From Platycnemis pennipes (taxonomy: Eukaryota > Arthropoda > Insecta > Odonata > Platycnemididae): a stretch of DNA of 64,000 bases. Shown one piece after another: positions 1 through 12,982 of this stretch. Location: the NCBI GenBank assembly GCA_933228895.1, contig OW121850.1, positions 27,103,773-27,167,772 of the forward strand, in the 5' to 3' direction. A model generated the notes under the pieces. It had not been told where the DNA came from. It saw only the letters and a list, made by a program, of their open reading frames with translations, and did not search any database. Position numbers and translations under genes: made by a program. Within the stretch, counting starts at the first letter, position 1. Each line of letters starts with the position of its first letter.

Positions 1-197
1 GAACACACGTTCTCAGAGACGGCGGAGAGGCGGAATTGCTTTTCCTCTGAAGCGCGTTGATGTTCACGAACTCTGAATTTAATCGACCCGATGTATGACT
101 TTCCGCACGTACATTCTATCTGGTAGACCCCTTCGTAATGAGTATGAGGAATCTTGTCCTTCGGTTTGGGAAGGTGATCTACGGTTTTCTTGAGATC
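1..197 (-). mobile_element. Penelope-like element fragment, GIY-YIG endonuclease region
   Basis: Read on the minus strand, this stretch is open without a stop from about position 197 to the window edge. It encodes the start of a GIY-YIG nuclease domain: a GVYQIEC strand, then CGKSYIG, then RVREHQRA. This matches the order seen in the C-terminal endonuclease of Penelope-like retroelements, where GVY and YIG form the first two strands and an R...EH helix follows. The nuclease nicks target DNA during retrotransposition. Only the N-terminal part of the domain is in the window; the rest lies to the left of position 1. No reverse transcriptase is seen upstream on the minus strand, because the homology stops at the snap-back hairpin at 161-212. 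It is therefore a fragment. A GIY-YIG domain from another element class is possible but less likely. Confidence 0.7.
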
Positions 198-212
198 ACC
201 TTCCCAAACCGA
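161..212. repeat. Perfect 20-bp-arm hairpin at the end of the Penelope fragment
   Basis: Positions 161-180 and 193-212 are perfect reverse complements with a 12-nt loop between them. The left arm belongs to the Penelope-like reading frame (residues DHLPKPK on the minus strand) and the right arm is its inverted copy. This looks like a snap-back or template-switch event at the truncation point. Confidence 0.85.
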
Positions 213-541
213 AAGATTGCAAAAAAAGGATTGCCAATGAGAAAAGAGGCCATGTATGATATTCATAGAGCAAGTAATGAAAGGTATGAAAAGGAGAATG
301 ACGCAAATATTAATTGATTAGCTGATATTAGTATAAATTCAATAGCTCTATCTAATCTATTTGCCGATTGTTGATCGATAATGACCTTCCGGTCATCTCA
401 ATCGAGATAGTAAAATACTTGGGATTGTAGTTGGTCAGTAGGCGAATCTAAATCTTCTGGAGTGCGTCGGAGACGATGAGATGGAAGATAGACGTATACA
501 ATCAAATGAAAAGAACCACTCATTATTTTTCGGAAGAAAGG

Positions 542-754
542 TTAATATATACCGCGAATGAAGACACCTAAGGAGGAAGCAAAATAACTGAGATGGGCTG
601 GTTTCTTTCCACTTTCTCCTTCAAGCAACTCCTGAGTCTCATTAAAAGAAAATTCGTCGAGTCTCTTCGAAGAAATTTTAGTCGGAATTGGATTTCGAAT
701 CAGACATTCGAAGTCATCAAAATTGTCTTCGTGGATTGGCACATCAAAAGCAGG
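542..754 (-). CDS. Short unassigned open frame
   Basis: The minus-strand frame is open for about 70 codons and ends at a stop at 542. An in-frame TGA lies just upstream of the reading RPAFDVPIHED. The product is hydrophilic and compositionally protein-like (acidic N-terminal part, then KISSKRLDEFSFNETQELLE), unlike the low-complexity frames of the GC islands. There is no ATG at the start of the open part; the first start-like codon is a GTG at 742. No splice sites can be argued convincingly and I recognise no family. It could be an exon fragment, an old transposon piece or a chance frame. Confidence 0.15.
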   Translation of the reverse strand, partial: PAFDVPIHEDNFDDFECLIRNPIPTKISSKRLDEFSFNETQELLEGESGKKPAHLSYFASSLGVFIRGIY

Positions 755-2330
755 CCGTCAAGAACCAAAGAGCATAATCATGTACCCTCGTGAAACCGAA
801 GCGGATCTCGATGCTTTCAATCAAGGGGGACGTCGTCCCCTTCCCGCTTTCTGTCCCTCCTGGCATCCCTCTCGCGCGCCGATAAGGGCGGCAAGCGGGG
901 GTGAGTCGGGGAGGTAGAGGAAGACGAGTCAGGAAGGTGGGAGTTTGATGGGGAGGGAGTCAGAAAGGGACTACGGTAAGGGTGGGAGCAGATCGCAAAT
1001 CGAGTTCCGAGTCGTCATCAAACTGGCCCCATTCGTCTGAATTCTGCCAATTTTGCCACCAAAAATCTCTCTTCATTCTTTCCCAGCTCCCTTGAAGTTT
1101 TAAACCTAGTTACTTTCCCCTTCTGGCTTGTTATTTTTTCTCTTCTCCATTTCTCTCTTCTTTAATTAGGATTATAATTGATCGAAAATATCTGACTTGT
1201 GCACATAAAATACAAAGCTCTTCTGTCTCATTCTATCGAGTTGTAAGTCATTGAATTTGATAAATTTTCTTTACAAGCTTTCTGGTAATTAGAATCAGAA
1301 ACTATTTTACTATATACGTCTTGATTTGACGGGTGATAACGTGAAAATCCTGCTGTAATTCATTTATCAGACCTGATCTTCCAAAAATTATAACTCAGTT
1401 CGATCATAAAATTTATTTTTCTATTGATGAGAATGTAAAAAACATTGGTGGCGATGAAGGTTGAAAGCAGAAAAATCATGCATTTGAAAAATGGTATCAG
1501 AAAATTGGTATTAAATTGCTAAACATTGTCGATTCTGACATTGATGCATATATATATTCTCATGTAAGTTCTCATGAAATGTTTCCTTATTTCCTCACTT
1601 GTATTTGCAGCTATAAGCAGAATCTCCCAACGGTAAAATGACCTTTTCGCCTAGGCAATTCTACTGGCAATATCTATTTCACTTCATCCATCGCTGGGCG
1701 TTCATAAAATAATTCACGTAGACTGGACACTGTCTATCCGTTTTTTTTCAGAACTAATCGCGAGAGCTGAACCTTTAACTTAACCGGTTCCATCCTTAGT
1801 ATTCACTGACGGAATGTTTCTGGAAATCCCATGTCATATTGCAGGAAAACTGCTGTATAGTATGGAGGAAAAGAAGGTAGACTTATTTTACTCATTTTTC
1901 TTCCCGTGATGTTTTTTGCCCATTATGCATGGCAAATATTGAAAAAACACTGACAAAAGGCGCCGAAACAAACGACTACGACATTGCGCTCCTCAGTTAG
2001 TTTCCCGCTACTTCAAATTCCACCAATCCTTACGCTGATTTTTCCGTAACTTAAGGCGGGTCTCGCGCTATTTTTTTCTATGAACGTCGCCATTGGGGTA
2101 GGATTCTCGAATAACACGATACGTCTATGTAACATTAACTTCACGCTATTTTTTTATGAATCCGCCTTTAGAAGAAATGTACTTAAAATATGCATTTTTG
2201 ATTACATTAACAATTATTGCTTTGCGCTTTGCTTTGCACTTTGCGCACCAAGTTTCTATGAAGCATAAAAAAGATCGTTTCCATGCCCAGAAGGAAGCAA
2301 CCATCATCATGTTGACATTGCTCGGCCAAA
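755..2330. other. Non-coding stretch with a small GC-rich patch
   Basis: Positions 820-1000 are G/C-rich and become purine-rich on the plus strand from about 890. The rest, to 2330, is AT-rich. Near 2216-2248 there is a short degenerate run of TTTGC units. No gene or mobile element is recognised. Confidence 0.5.
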
Positions 2331-2339
2331 CCTTCATAG

Positions 2340-2780
2340 GTGGTAGAGCTACGACTGGGGAAGAAGTGTGGGAGGTGTGTAAAGGAGAGAGTGGGACTCA
2401 AAGCGAAGTAGAGTTGGAGTTTTCAGCAAAGCGCGGCTGGTTTTGAGGATCTCCTTCGCTCGGGACTTAGGGATCCCCTCAATCCTCCATACTCCTCCAA
2501 CGCCTGTCCTCACGCCGCTCCACGCCGAATCTTTCTCAACCTCATCCTCTCTCGCCTTTCCGTTCCTGCCTTTACGACCCGTCGTCACCCAAACCCCCCC
2601 CCCCCACTTCTTGCGGGCTCATCCCTCTCTCCGCAGTCCTCCGAAGGGTAGGAAATATCACTCTTCAATGCTTGACGGAGGAGAGGAGGGCGTGATGTCC
2701 TGACTGGGGTAATTTATTCATACGGATGCCGAAAGGGAAGAGACGGACCACCCTCACTTCCAGGCGAATGTCCCTCGCGC
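2340..2780. other. GC-rich strand-skewed island with C12 tract
   Basis: The plus strand is G/A-rich from 2350 to 2460, then C/T-rich from about 2470 to 2640, with an uninterrupted run of 12 C at 2594-2605. Open frames across it (for example 2443-2703 plus) are low in complexity and rich in Pro, Ser, Thr and Leu, as expected from base composition alone. Confidence 0.55.
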
Positions 2781-5700
2781 AACACCAGGCGCACAAGTGT
2801 GCAACCACGCCTTCTTTACCTGCTACATTCATTTTTCCTTCTTGAATTTTTTCCTTAGGTTGCCTCGAGTCCCAGACTCATCCAGTTGCTGCTGTAAGGA
2901 CTTCATGCTTGACCAACTCCAGAGAAGAGAATATTCGCTCAGCTCTGGCAAACAAAATCCACTCACCCGAAGGAAAGCCTTGGAGGATTTTTCAATGTAC
3001 GCTGCTCCATATTTACGGAGAAACAAATCGTCACCGGCACTATTATATTAACTTTACTATTATATTAAAACAATGTGATCAACATGATATATATGGTATA
3101 ATGGCGGCAAAGAATTCATCAGAATAATATTTCGTAAATTAACTCTAGTTTTGAATTGAATTTGTATTCGCTATCACAAGGTAGATTTAATTATTCAGTG
3201 GATATTGCAATTTGCATAAAAATACACAGAAATTCATCAACAGAGCGTCCAGTTATTTCATTATATACTTTTTCAAGTTTTGACTTCACGAGGTAGGGTT
3301 GATTCGAGTCATCAGATGTCAAATTTCCAACTAATAAATTGCACGCATATATTTCCTCTTTATCAGTTCTCTCATGAGAGAAAGCATGTAATTTGATATC
3401 CTTAACACTGTCTTCAATGCCTTACAACGCATACTCTACAACGCAAGCAAAATATGAAAAAAATATTAAATAGAGCAAACCATTAGATGAGTGCTAGAAA
3501 TCTGACGTGAACAAACCATAACATCCTTTATGCTAGTACTTACTCTTTATTATTGATTTTTTAAAATACTTGACCATCAGAATCATCAGCCTACCATCAT
3601 CAATACGTTATCAATGGAAAATATTAATTCTGGTGCAAATTTTGCATGCTAAGTTAGATGAAAGCAATGTAACTTCAATGTTAAAATAGCATAACCACTG
3701 ATGACATTCACTTTAACATTTTTAAAATTAAAAATTGATACCTCAATGGTTCTATGAGTGGAAATATGTAATGTATTAAACTTAAAAAATGATCAAAACA
3801 TTTCCTATTTCATACTCCGAACATGAAGTCTATAGCTGAAGGCTGTCATGCCATGGCCACGAAGACCATGGTTTGGATCGTTCATTGCTCCCTTATAAGT
3901 ACTAAAAATAGCTCCTTATTTACCTGAGCCAGATCTAATATCCGAATATTTAAGTCTTTGAAATTTATTCGCATATATTTTTTTAATTAGAGTTATTGTA
4001 TACTTGAGGCTCTGTCCAATAAATTAGAGAAATATGAGATGACAAAAACGCAAACATTATCTTTCTGGAAGTGTTCGAAAAAGTTCCCAGCACATTCGTT
4101 AAGTATGTTATTTTTCACGACAATGGTTTTCATGACTTATTACAATCACAAAAGTCCCTCTTTCACAGAAAATCAGATTTTTTCCGTTATAATTAATACT
4201 TTCAGAAAGTATGTTCTCTTTGGGTCGCTATATTGCGCATTAGCGCCAGTTCCTCCGGCTCATTGAAAACGGATTGATGCCCAATAATTATTTCACTTTG
4301 TTGTGAGCGTTGTGAGTGCAGTTTGTGTTCAGGTAAATAAAAAATTGCCACCGTACTCTCAGCTGCAACATTGTTGTCAATTGCTGCAATGCCCGTTCAC
4401 ATGCTAGAAGCTAGACAAAACCACTCCTGAAAGACTTTGGCTGGTATGCTGGTATGAGACGAGTTTAACAATACCCATACATAGAATACCAATACAATAG
4501 AACACCAATACCAACCATACATTACATTGATTGCCTTGGTTCTCATCTACATTCCCACAAAAATACGCTTCCTCCTGGCCATCCGTTCAAAAAAGGTGAT
4601 AACGGGAAAGAAGCAGCAAAAAATGTTTTGCTTTGCTTTGCAGGTGGAGTTCAACAATGGAGACAGGATACAGAAACTCACGCTGAAATAAAGCCTAGCA
4701 AAATTGCCATTAGCAAGCAGCAGTTGCGAAAAGCAACTGATAACTATAATTATCTGTTGTAAATAGAAGTTCATTCGATCCACTGCTAATTGTAGTGAAG
4801 TCATGGAGATATCTTAATTTTGAAGTAAAATAACACCCGGTATAATTGACAGATGATATCAAATATGCCACGAAGTTTCTCCGGCTCTCTTGGGCATACT
4901 ACAGGAATGAAAATCGTAACTTTTTGGTCAAGTCAGCTTTACATGATTTCCATAATCTATTACACCGGAGCTAGGCTCTTTGAAAGTAAAAGAGTCGAGA
5001 TCAACACCCTGTCGCCACCCGTAGGCAGGAACAATACATACGTGGCATTATGCGGTAGTTAGCAGTGAATGTGTAGCAATGCAACTATTTAGAAAGACTT
5101 GTAAGCTGTTCTGGTGCTCTCCTCTTTTGCATATTCACATGCACTTTACTCTTCTGTTACTGCCAAAATTAACTGCTTCTCCGCGGACACGCTCTTGTCT
5201 TCTGGTGACCATTAGCAAGTAGCAGTTTCTCGTGGAATTACAGTTCCAGGGAACCCCTGGAGTTCCAGTTTCTTCTGCAGGGAGGCAGAAAGAGGAGCCA
5301 AGCACATTGCAAAGGGCAGTAAAAGGCGTAACTGTTATTTCTGCCTGACGTTACCAGTTGCTATATGCTAATTAATGATATCAGCTGAAAAATAGCAGGT
5401 TAAAATTCCCTACTGTGCACCCCATCCATACTCCAATATATGCGTAATTGAAGGTGAAAACTATGTAGAAAAACAAAGGTGTGTATATTATATTTGGAGA
5501 AGAAAATGTTTTTTTTTTTCATTTTTTTCTTGTGAAACGCATCTCTGGGTGGACCTAAATTGCTTCGGTCATTCTCAGCAACAATAGATGGCTTAGTAGT
5601 GAGGATATATTCACACTCGAAGAGTTTCATTGTATTTACGATAGCTTCCTTTCTTCAAAATTTATCGATATGTACGATAGGTACTTATTTTGTAAACTTA

Positions 5701-7020
5701 GACACATATTTACACCATAATGTCAACAATTGAAGATCAAATGCCTTTTAAGGTTGGATTTATTGGAAATAAAAAATTAAGGCAACTTCAGAAATTCATT
5801 TTTCCCCTGGGCTGGATGTCGGTGCACAATATTTTTCGTCGTGAGCTATTTGTACCTTCATCCCCTCAGCCATGCCTTTTATCCCCCAATATCTCACCCA
5901 GTCATTTTCCTTCTGCGTTTCGTATTTCATCCATCAACCCTCACCGGCTTCCAGTCTACAAGGAACAAGGAGCTAAAATTTGGGACTAGGTAGCGTAGGT
6001 GAGACGAAGAAAACAATTTGACTTGACACCTTTGAGGAGTTAAGAGATCTAATTTTGACCAAAACTGCCATATTGTATTTCGAAAAGTTATATGACATCA
6101 ACGGGTATATTTTTGTTTCTCAAGATCCTACCACGAAATTGCACTAATATTTGAAGAATGTTACTCATTCATATTTCACAAAACCGTACAACAAACCATT
6201 CACTCATTTCTCCTTTAAAAACCAATCACTACCCAAGAATCTAGATGTTATGCGTTGTATACACGACAAGAAACATCACGCGTCAAGAAACATCACGTCA
6301 ACACGTAAAGAAACACTTCATAGCTTAAGTCTATTTTGTGGGTAAGAAATATCTAATAATGGTAAGAAATATCTCCATGAGTCTCTCAAATGTCTAATTG
6401 TAAGACCACGTACTGCATAAAACAACCAGTACTAGGGTTGCCAACAAAGGAAACCAGAGAACGGGATGGAAACAATGATTTAACTTTAAATGTTAAAAGT
6501 ATACATTGGACATTTATTAATACTTCATAAAGTGACCCTTAAATTGATTTAAAGTTAAGAATCTTAATTGAAACTAAGAATTGACGTAACAACTAGCAGA
6601 TACAATATGCACCTATGGAAATACCAAATGTAGACTCAAGATTTCAATAAATGATATTTTAGGGACAGAACGACTTTAGCAATATTACCACGATTTTTTG
6701 TTGCCGATAAGAGTAAATTTACGTGATATATAATCAGGATTTGAAGTGTAGACTTAGGATTTATTTTATGTGGATATAAAACTCAGAAAAAAAGTACACA
6801 GATTAAGTTTAATTTTTTAGAAATAACCTGTAAACTTTTTCTTCAAGCAAATATATTTGTGCAAGATCCGTATATTATATCTGTACAGTACAGCACACGA
6901 AACTAAGGTGTTCCCTTGGTGGATTCAGCTGTCATAACTTTAAAATGGGAAGTTTAGCTGCTTACAATTGGATTAGTTCTTCGTTAATATAGCGTGGTGG
7001 ACTAAATAGCCTTTGCGGGA
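2781..7020. other. AT-rich stretch without recognised genes
   Basis: Only short scattered frames occur. Small-scale repeats include two adjacent copies of a roughly 17-bp CAAGAAACATCACG-type unit near 6265-6300. No protein family, RNA gene or transposon end is recognised. Confidence 0.45.
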
Positions 7021-7027
7021 AGCCACC

Positions 7028-7066
7028 ACCGGCCACAAAACAAGGCGGTGGCATGCAGGGTATTTG
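7028..7066 (+). mobile_element. CR1-type 3'-end remnant
   Basis: The segment carrying GCCAC...GGCGGTGGCATGCAGGGTATT resembles the terminal segment of the CR1-like element at 14505-14540 (GCCAC...TGTGGTGGCTTGCAGGGTATT). Only about 40 bp are alignable, so this is a heavily truncated or decayed insertion. Confidence 0.4.
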
Positions 7067-7639
7067 TTCGCTTATACTTCCTCATCATTACCGCTTCATG
7101 CTTTGCGAGAATAAAAAAATAATGCATTTGAGCACATGTCTCACGATTTAAAAAATTTTGTATTTATTCGAAAATGCAATATTTTAGTTTCGCGTGCCAG
7201 GTGAATACATAGCAAAAATGTTTCCCTTGTATGTAAATCGCTTTTAATTATTTAGTGCATTAACATATAATATGTATACTGATTATTCAATTGCACCCTT
7301 GAATCGGTTTGCAGGATACCCCGTATAAAACTAAACAATTATTTGGAAAAAATTTTTGGATTTGGAAAAATTTTCAACATTTATTTCGATTTTATGATAG
7401 GAATTAGAAAGTATAAACACTTGTGGTGTGGTAAGTGAATGACTTTTAAAGAATTGTGAATACACTTACTGTAACGCACATCTATATATGGTGATATACG
7501 TGGCACTATGTAGGTGTAGTTAAAGGCTGAAGGCGCGCTGATGTCATTCTTGGTAGTCGCAGCGTAGAGAAATGGGCGTGCATCAAAAGAACTCGAGAGA
7601 TCCACAGAAAACGCTTCCACCGGAAAGGCAGGAGGATAT

Positions 7640-8170
7640 TTAAGCGCCACGAACAAAGCCCCGCCCTCTCGACCACCGTGAAATCATTGTGGGGTGCAAG
7701 TGGACGCCTGTAGATGGAGGAATAGGGGAAGAGAGGGAGAGAAGAGGGGTAACCACCCGAGAGAGAGGAATGCCCGTCGATGAGGAAGGAGGCGCGCTGG
7801 GTTCCGAAAGAAAAGAAGTGTGCGGGGATGGGGGAAGTGTTTTTTGGGCAGCAGGAAAGGGAGGGTAAGGGGTGTATATCTCCGGGGACTGGGTCATTGC
7901 CTCGGTCTCGTGGTTGCCTCAAAAAGTACGGATCGAGGTGGGAAGGGGAAAGAATGGCCTCGAAGGGGGGAAGGTGGTGGCTCGTGGAGAATCTGGAAAA
8001 GGCGGAGGGTGTGAAAGGTCGGATTTGCGTGCTTGTCTGGTGGAAAATGGGGGAGAAACCGGACGGTGGAATGGTTGAGAGTGCGAGAGGGGAGAAGGCG
8101 GAGAGAAAGAGAGAAAGAGGGAGGTCCATTTCATCCCTTTGAAAAAGAGGGAAACTGCGATAAAGCAAGG
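7640..8170. other. Purine-rich GC island
   Basis: About 500 bp with strong G/A bias on the plus strand, bounded on both sides by AT-rich DNA. The minus-strand frame 7506-8204 (232 codons) is the longest frame in the window, but its product is dominated by Pro, Ser, Leu and Phe and it mirrors the skew, so I do not call it a gene. Confidence 0.55.
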
Positions 8171-8690
8171 AAAGGATGCGTGGGGGATGTAATACTGGGT
8201 TCACTGGTAGTGGGACATATGCACAGGGGAATTAGAGTTCATCAGTGCCAGGGCGATGTCTGGCACATGATATAAATCTTACTCGTATCCCTATGTCGTC
8301 TATGTTCTATTGCAAATTGCAAAAGAGAAAGGATTGCAAATTGCACATTCGCAATCCTTTACCTTAACTAGCAAAGTAAGAATTCTATTTGGCATTTACA
8401 GTTGGCATACATTTGTAAAGAATTGCCGAGATTTTTTTATAGTAACAGAAGATTTCTTTAAATAAAATAAGTTATGTATAAATGAAGTATTTCATTACTA
8501 TGTCCGGATGAAAATTAATACGATAGAGGCCTTTAAATTGGAGGTAATAGTTTGGGAACTGGTTAATTTTGGTTATGAAGTAACTCCAAGAAAAATTCAG
8601 CTCGTGAAAATTTTGTCTCCGGCAGGACTGACCTATTCGCCTGAGAGTTTTAAATAGTCACTCTCCCTGTGAAGGCTTTTGACTAGGAAG
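8171..8690. other. AT-rich gap with a small hairpin
   Basis: Positions 8328-8337 and 8351-8360 are perfect 10-bp inverted arms. The neighbouring motif ATTGCAAATTGCA is directly repeated (from about 8309 and 8333). Nothing else is recognised. Confidence 0.4.
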
Positions 8691-9035
8691 CAAATCAGAC
8701 GGATGGACGCAGTGCAAGGGTTACGCAGGAGTGGGAAAGAATTCAAAAAGTTGGTGGGTTAGAAAAGGGGATGCCCAAAATTCTTTGGCTGGTTCCGTCC
8801 GCGGAGAAGGATTGCGATTCTTTGCAAGGGGCGAGGATGTGGGAAATGGAAGTTTGCCTGGGGTGGGGTTAGAGGAGGCAAGGTTTCCTAATTAAAGGAA
8901 TCCGCCCTCCTCCCCAGCCCACACAAAAGGGAGTGGTTGTCTTAACGCGATTGGACCCATGACCCCACGACGCCTACCTCCCACCCTCCAGTTTCGTATC
9001 TAAAACCCCACTCTTCCCTCTCTCCATCCCACCCT
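8691..9035. other. GC-rich island, purine then pyrimidine
   Basis: G/A-rich on the plus strand to about 8890, then C/T-rich to 9035. No coding frame of credible composition. Confidence 0.45.
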
Positions 9036-11100
9036 TAACATTAGCATTCATTGCTTCGCCTGTTTATCAACCCTTGCGTTGTTTTCCACAGTTATTTCCG
9101 TCCATCCTTTACTACCTCTCTTTTCCCTTCCTCCCTTTTTTCATTTCCCCCACGTCTGTCACAAAAAAGTAACTGGAATTCATTGGCTAGGGGTCTTTTT
9201 ACGCTCTCTCCATTAATATATTTTACGATCTCGAGTTTTACTTCGGAGAAATGGTTGAGTTAGAGAGAGTACTCGGCTCAAGGACTCTGAATGAACTCCC
9301 CAAGAGAATAGTTACGCAATGTTATGCACAGTTGCGTAGCTAAGAACACTGTTTACTGCGCTACACCCAAAACGTTAAAAAATAAGTGTGCATATGCATT
9401 GAAAATTTGGCTTAGTGGGGATTATAAAAAATATAAATTTACTTTTTTCTACGAAATAAAGGAAATGGGAAAAAGGGAGATAATCCACAAGCATACATCT
9501 TCAAATCATGCTAATAGGTAGTGGCACGGGCACCTCCTGTAGTGAAAAAGCAACACTTAAGCTTCAATGTTTCCATCATAGCACACATAGCACTTACGGA
9601 TAAAATATGTGCTTCTTCATAAACCTTTACCTCTCAGAGAGATGGGGAATGAAATGAAAAATAAAAATTGAGACCTGAGAATTGGAGCTTTCTAAGCAAA
9701 CTAAAGAATCTTCGAGCAGACAGTACTGGTGAACGTAATTTCAGAAAAATAAATAATATTTACTGTTTTAATACTGACAGTCAGAAAGTGGTGATTGTAA
9801 TAGCGTCTACCGTAGCAAATAATTAATTCATATGTAAGACGAGAGGGGTATTAAACGTCTGCAAAAATAAGGCACACAATAAGATCAGTAATAAAAAGCA
9901 TTCGGTTAAAAAGAACATTGTCTTTCATCACAATGGATTCAATTAATATCATGGGATCAGAATCAACACAGGACAGAGGAAAATGCCCAAAGAAATACTT
10001 AATCACATTTGAATAAAATATACTATTCATCCCTGGTCCTAGCAAAGAATGCTACAAAAAATAAACTCTCATAACTCGAGATCAACTATATTTTGAAAGA
10101 AATAAATCATTGAATAAATAAGGCTATAGAGTTTGAAATGTCTTCACTCGCGAGGAATCCTTACTAACACCACTTCCTGGATAAATAAAAGTTTACGGAA
10201 AGACTGAGATAAAAATTAGTGAAAAATTTGTGAATTTAGAAAAATATTATTGATCCTTGTCGTTAATTGGATTCTTTACGGTCTCAGGCAGCATAGTATT
10301 TTGTAGTAAAAGGCTGTTGGACAACAGATGGGTATTGGTTGCCACATATCCTAAATTTATAATTAATGGGGTTTATCACACACCTGAGGAAATATATTTT
10401 CCCTTAACAAAATCAAACTCTTTGCCGGATAATATTGATCCATTTCTTATGCCTTTAAACTAATTTATCTATCTCGCCATGTCACATTCTCCTATGAATA
10501 AATAAACCTTTCTTTTTTTACCTACCTTTCCACCTATCTTGTATTCGTGTTCTTGACTGTTTTTACCCTGTACCTTTTTTTTGATTGATTGTTTACGCTT
10601 ATATTTTATGTGTGTTACTGCGTCACCGTATATTGACAGAAATGCTGCATGTGAGAAATTACTTAAAGAAATAAAATATTTAAAAGCATCTCTTTTTTTT
10701 ATACGCATCATATACAGCTTGGAGTTGCTCATTAGATTTGGAATTATGAGGAAAAATGTCATTCCCCGGCATTTTAATGCATTTTAAAGAAGCTGAATTT
10801 TATTATTATGCATAACATTCGATTTATCTGAATGAATACATGAATATTATGGTCGGCTTTTGCTAAAATTCTAATATCACATTCCAGGTTTTCTAAAGAG
10901 ATCGTTTCCACAAAAGTTGTGCATAACTTCTCGAGAAAAATTTTCAAGCTTAGCATCTTCAATTTTAATCTTTGTGAAAAAAATTAATTTTGCCTCCTGA
11001 CCTTAGTACATAAGTCATTACCAATAAAGAGCTCCTTACTAATACTGCCCAGAATGTAGAACTCCACCACTCACCCCATTACCTAGATAGCCCGCCTGAA
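9036..11100. other. AT-rich stretch without recognised genes
   Basis: Short frames only, with AT-driven composition. No transposon motif or RNA gene is seen. Confidence 0.4.
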
Positions 11101-11560
11101 TGAACATGCCGGGGAATGTCCTCTGTGCGATCAGCCTCCGCCGTTGCCTTGGTGATTTCCTCGCCAAGCAAATGGACCACGCATCATCGGGCGAGTGCAG
11201 CGTGGGAATAGATGGGGAGGATGGGGCTTTCCTAATCTCCTTCAATCAACCCCATCCCTTCAGTCGGCCTCGGTGCCCCAAACCCGGAACTGTCGGTCGA
11301 CTCGGGCATGAAATGGGGCGAGGAAGCCGAACAAACGCCAAATCCAGACGTGAGAGAGAGAGGGTAGAGAGAGACCCGGAAGTCATGGCGGGGAAAAGAC
11401 CGCCGCGTCTCTCCCACACACGCGATGGATGTTGATTTGCTAGGCGAGGGGAATTTTGCACGCTATGAGGAGCTGATTCACTTGTAGGGGGGCAGAGGCA
11501 GGGGTAGGTAACAGCAGCATACGGTGAACATTTCAGCGATGGAAAGAATGGAACAACTCC
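11101..11560. other. GC-rich island beside the RTE cluster
   Basis: Moderately CpG-containing, with a GAGAGAGAGAG-type purine tract at 11351-11375. Frames on both strands overlap here (11100-11435 plus, 11246-11572 minus) with no recognisable domain. Confidence 0.4.
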
Positions 11561-11758
11561 ATGGCTTTCCATTCGTAATTATCTCCAATATTATTTACAT
11601 GATATAATTACTTTTGAATTATATGAATATAAATATGCAAAATATATGGAGCCTTAATCTGCTCTTATATTTTAAAGAGAAAGGAGAGGTGCGCCATATC
11701 TGAGTTAATTAAGTACTGGTGGTTTCTTAAAAATATATAGGTACATCTACATCACATC

Positions 11759-12982
11759 TACAGAAGAATAGAACGAAAAGCAGAGGAGTTCCTGGATGAA
11801 GATCAATTCGGATTCAGGAAAAGTAAGGGTACAAGGGTAGCAATATTGGCTCTTAGGCTACTCATAGAGAAAAGAATGGAGAAGAAAAATCCGACGTTCA
11901 TTGTATTTGTGGATTTAGAGAAGGCCTTTGACAACGTGGATTGAGATTCAATGCTTGGAATTCTGAAGGGAATTGGAGTGTCCTACAATGATTCAAGAAT
12001 GATACACAGTCTGTACAAAAACCAAGTTGCTGTGATTAAATCTGGACCCAGCTGTGAAGAGGAAAGAATTAGGAAAGGAGTGAGACAAGGCTGCGCACTG
12101 TCTCCCGTAATTTTTAATGTTTACATCGAGAGAGCCATAAATGAAGTCAAGGAGAAGTGTTCTGGAGTGAACATCCACGGAGAAACAATTAGTATGCTAC
12201 GATTCGCTGATGACATAGCACTCATAGCAGAGACAGAGAAGGAGCTGAATAAGATGCTAACAACCATGCAAAGGACTATGGCCAGATATCAGCTGAAGAT
12301 AAATAAGAAGAAGACTAAAATATTAGTGTGCAGCAAGAAAGAAGAGGCGAAATCCAATTTCAAACTAGGAAAACAAAAAATTGAAGAGATAAAAGAGTTC
12401 TGCTATCTAGGAAGCCGAGTAACCAACGATGGACGAAGCAAGAAAAAAATAGTGAGTAGAATAGCCTAGGTAAAGAGGGCATTCTATCAAAAGAATAATC
12501 TACTTACAGCAGAAAATACAAGTATAGAAGTAAGGAAACAGTTCATCAGAACATACATCTGGAGCATTTTTCTTTACGGCAGTGAATCATGGACGATGAG
12601 AGCAGCGGAGAAGAAAAGGGTGGAAGCAGTGAAAATGTGGTGCTACAGAAGAATGCTGAAGATTAAATGGATCGACCGAGTGAGTAACGAGGAAGTACTA
12701 AGAAGAGTAAGAGAAAAGAGAAGCCTGCTGACAACTCTAAAAAGGAGAAGGGACCACTTAATCGGCCATATCTTGTGACATGATGGCCTAATGAAGACTA
12801 TCGCCGACGGAAAAGTGAACGGGAAGATTGGAAAAGGCAGGCCTCGTATGAGATACATGGAACAGGTTGTGAAGAATGTAAAAGAGAAGAATTACGTCAC
12901 AATGAAAAGGTTGGCCGATAGAAGAATCGAGTGGAAAGCTGCGTCAAACCAATCCTAGGATTGTTGACCAATGATGATGATA
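11759..12982 (+). pseudogene. RTE-type non-LTR retrotransposon, reverse transcriptase pseudogene (5'-truncated)
   Basis: A single frame of 400 codons (11759-12958) holds the reverse transcriptase core and C-terminal region of an RTE/BovB-like element. In order: FLDEDQFGFRK (RT fingers), FVDLEKAFDNVD, RQGCALSPVIFNVY, the catalytic FADDIAL box at about 12203-12223, then FCYLGSRV, LYGSESWTMR, MWCYRRMLKIKW and RRRDHLIGHIL. RT copies element RNA into DNA at the nicked target. Three in-frame stops break it: TGA at 11942-11944 (expected Trp), TAG at 12467-12469 (expected Gln) and TGA at 12776-12778 (expected Arg). Each can be explained by one C-to-T or G-to-A transition. The natural stop is TAG at 12956-12958, followed by a short ATGATGATGA tail typical of RTE 3' ends. 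The N-terminal endonuclease domain is missing, as is normal for 5'-truncated insertions. Confidence 0.9.

Noticed and set aside
7506..8204. 232-codon minus-strand frame
   Set aside because: It mirrors a purine-rich island; the product is dominated by Pro/Ser/Leu/Phe, and frames in other phases are also open.
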